From: an uncultured delta proteobacterium
GTDB lineage: Bacteria > RBG-13-61-14 > DRUE01
Assembly (NCBI GenBank): GCA_903897985.1
Contig: CAIUDS010000483.1
Coordinates: 1-6,515, forward strand
Direction of reading: 5' to 3'
DNA length: 6,515 bases
The notes beneath the pieces are model-generated. The model saw nothing but the letters and a program-made list of their open reading frames with translations. It did no database searches and was not told the DNA's origin. This document shows positions 5,864 to 6,515 of the stretch, one piece after another; within the stretch, counting starts at the first letter, position 1, and the number at the start of each line of letters is the position of its first letter. The translations under genes and the position numbers were made by a program.

Positions 5864-5924
5864 AGGCCGAACCGCGATGAGCGAAAAGCGAAAAGGGGAT
5901 TTGCCATCCCGCTGCGGCCGGCCT
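5864..5924. repeat. Bulged extragenic palindrome
   Basis: AGGCCG (5864-5869) pairs with CGGCCT (5919-5924) and CCGC (5872-5875) with GCGG (5914-5917), separated by a small internal loop. Inside lies a second stem, GGGAT/ATCCC (5896-5900, 5906-5910), and a tandem AGCGAAA. It could fold as RNA or DNA on either strand. No T-run follows, so I do not call a terminator. Confidence 0.35.
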
Positions 5925-6009
5925 AATATAAAACCGTCAAGCAACGAAGTCCTCAAGAATTGATTGCCTGCCAAGTAGCGGTAAAAAGAGAAAACCAACA
6001 GGGGCGCTC

Positions 6010-6027
6010 AGCAATTTTTTTTTTGCT
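6010..6027. other. T10 homopolymer in a weak AGCAA/TTGCT hairpin
   Basis: A run of ten T (6015-6024) lies between AGCAA (6010-6014) and GCT, so short arms can pair around the T-rich loop. No strong GC stem precedes the run, so it is not a convincing terminator in either direction. Homopolymers like this are prone to sequencing error. Confidence 0.3.
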
Positions 6028-6028
6028 A

Positions 6029-6074
6029 TAGAGCATTTCGGTGTAAGGAGTCGGCTCGATTTGGGAGGCTGGGA
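6029..6074. repeat. 46-bp direct repeat, copy 1
   Basis: This segment is identical at all 46 positions to 6470-6515, in the same orientation and 441 bp away. It begins TAGAGCATTTCGG and ends GGCTGGGA. It lies beyond the 3' end of the small minus-strand gene. The left boundary is real, because 6028 and 6469 differ. The right boundary is unknown, because the window ends inside copy 2. Confidence 0.9.
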
Positions 6075-6142
6075 TTACGAGGCGGGAGAGGAGGGATTTC
6101 AGGAACCGGGACCTTTTTTACGCAACTCATCCCGGAAGGCCA

Positions 6143-6379
6143 TCAAGCATCGGCCGGACCGTAACCCAGCCAGGCGGGCAAACTTTTCGCGGCCCATTCT
6201 CGGTAATCCCTCATGGTCTCGAAGATCCGATAAGGCTGGTCGTCAATCACCGGCAATTTCATGGGCGCAAATCCGAGCGCAATCCGCTCGGAAACCGGAC
6301 GCGAAATCCCGTCCGCAAAATCCAGGCGCCATTCCTCTTCCTCCGTCAGCCGGCCGATATGATAAATGGTCTTTTGCAT
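6143..6379 (-). CDS. Small acidic protein of unknown function
   Basis: I do not recognise a named family for this 78-aa product. It has a compact, globular-looking composition: a short N-terminal strand (KTIYHIG), an acidic stretch (TEEEEWRLDF), a middle rich in Pro and hydrophobics, then an aromatic, charged C-terminal helix (RIFETMRDYREWAAK) and a GYG tail. No signal peptide or membrane segment is seen. Support for a real gene is a TTGACA promoter at the right distance and protein-like residue use; against it is the lack of a Shine-Dalgarno (leader about 12 nt). An overlapping plus-strand frame (6061-6387) looks less protein-like. Small proteins of this build can be antitoxin- or nucleotidyltransferase-associated, but nothing here proves that. 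Confidence 0.55.
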   Translation of the reverse strand: MQKTIYHIGRLTEEEEWRLDFADGISRPVSERIALGFAPMKLPVIDDQPYRIFETMRDYREWAAKSLPAWLGYGPADA

Positions 6380-6384
6380 TCGCG

Positions 6385-6408
6385 TAACCGTATCTTTAAG
6401 TATGGTTA
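6385..6408. promoter_or_regulatory. Inverted repeat over the small gene's -10 box, operator candidate
   Basis: TAACCGTA (6385-6392) and TATGGTTA (6401-6408) are inverted arms matching at seven of eight positions, with eight bases between. The repeat covers the predicted -10 box and transcription start, so a protein bound here would block transcription. That is where autorepressors often bind. Confidence 0.4.
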
Positions 6409-6428
6409 TCGCAAGGGCGGTTTGTCAA
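6399..6428 (-). promoter_or_regulatory. Sigma70-type promoter of the small gene
   Basis: On the minus strand a perfect -35, TTGACA (6428-6423), an 18-bp spacer and the -10 CATACT (6404-6399, four of six consensus bases) precede the ATG at 6379. The start site would be near 6392, leaving a very short leader. Confidence 0.5.
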
Positions 6429-6469
6429 GTCCCGAGGCATCGGCTCAGCGATGACCGGCCCGCTTATGG

Positions 6470-6515
6470 TAGAGCATTTCGGTGTAAGGAGTCGGCTCGA
6501 TTTGGGAGGCTGGGA
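6470..6515. repeat. 46-bp direct repeat, copy 2 (cut by window end)
   Basis: This is identical to 6029-6074 in the same orientation. It lies upstream of the small gene's promoter and runs into the window edge, so the true repeat may be longer. Sequence stopping inside a repeat could also mark a contig end. Confidence 0.9.

Larger units (their letters stand above)
5757..6142. other. Non-coding, palindrome-rich region between the two minus-strand genes
   Basis: These 386 bases hold the dehydrogenase ribosome binding site and promoter, an inverted repeat (5838-5861), a larger bulged palindrome (5864-5924), a run of ten T (6015-6024) and the first copy of a 46-bp direct repeat (6029-6074). Possible frames across it lack a good start site or any family feature. 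The stretch 6075-6142 shows only G-rich sequence and nothing I can name. Confidence 0.6.

Noticed and set aside
5795..5998. A 67-codon minus-strand frame upstream of the dehydrogenase
   Set aside because: It starts with TTG and no ribosome binding site, and it covers two palindromes and the dehydrogenase promoter.
6060..6095. Resemblance of the phrase GGGAGGCTGGGATTACGAGG to a human Alu element, suggesting contamination
   Set aside because: The match is limited to a short G-rich phrase; the surrounding sequence and the rest of the repeat do not continue as Alu, and the neighbouring genes are bacterial.
6061..6387. A 108-codon plus-strand frame opposite the small gene
   Set aside because: It starts with TTG inside the direct repeat and has Arg/Pro/Ser-rich, shadow-like composition. 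The minus-strand frame has a promoter and more protein-like residues.

Overview
The window looks like a piece of a bacterial chromosome, probably from an environmental or candidate-phylum lineage. The genes have Shine-Dalgarno sites and sigma70-like promoters. The gaps are filled with A/T-rich near-tandem filler and short palindromic repeats of a kind I associate with uncultured lineages such as Omnitrophota, Verrucomicrobiota and Planctomycetota. That placement rests on general impression only; there is no marker gene here. I found no rRNA, tRNA, CRISPR array or complete insertion sequence.

Layout. Positions 1-431 are non-coding: degenerate octamer repeats, small palindromes, and one or two promoters for the operon that follows. 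Positions 432-4354 hold a two-gene plus-strand operon. Its first gene encodes an Mre11/SbcD-type metallophosphoesterase nuclease (398 aa). Its second encodes a Rad50/SbcC-type coiled-coil ATPase (908 aa). The genes share one base (TAATG), so translation is probably coupled. Their sizes and motifs resemble the YhaO/YhaN branch at least as much as classical SbcD/SbcC. The ATPase has no CxxC zinc hook; a beta-rich segment sits inside its coiled coil instead.

Positions 4355-4595 form a convergent intergenic region containing a mosaic of extragenic repeats and hairpins. Positions 4596-5756 (minus strand) encode an FAD-dependent acyl-CoA dehydrogenase of the long-chain/isovaleryl type, with a perfect Shine-Dalgarno and a TTGACA promoter. 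Positions 5757-6142 are a non-coding, palindrome-rich stretch. Positions 6143-6379 (minus strand) encode a small acidic protein of unknown function, with its own promoter overlapped by an inverted repeat. This small gene lies between two identical 46-bp direct repeats (6029-6074 and 6470-6515); the second is cut by the window end.

Working together. The nuclease and ATPase should form one complex that processes DNA ends or hairpins using ATP. The acyl-CoA dehydrogenase is an unrelated metabolic gene for fatty-acid or branched-chain acyl-CoA oxidation, and no partner genes are present. Base composition differs sharply between them: two 60-base samples in the ATPase gene have 22 and 31 G+C, while two in the dehydrogenase have 41 and 40. 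They may therefore have different histories. The items most worth a second look are the hookless ATPase and the repeat-flanked small gene.
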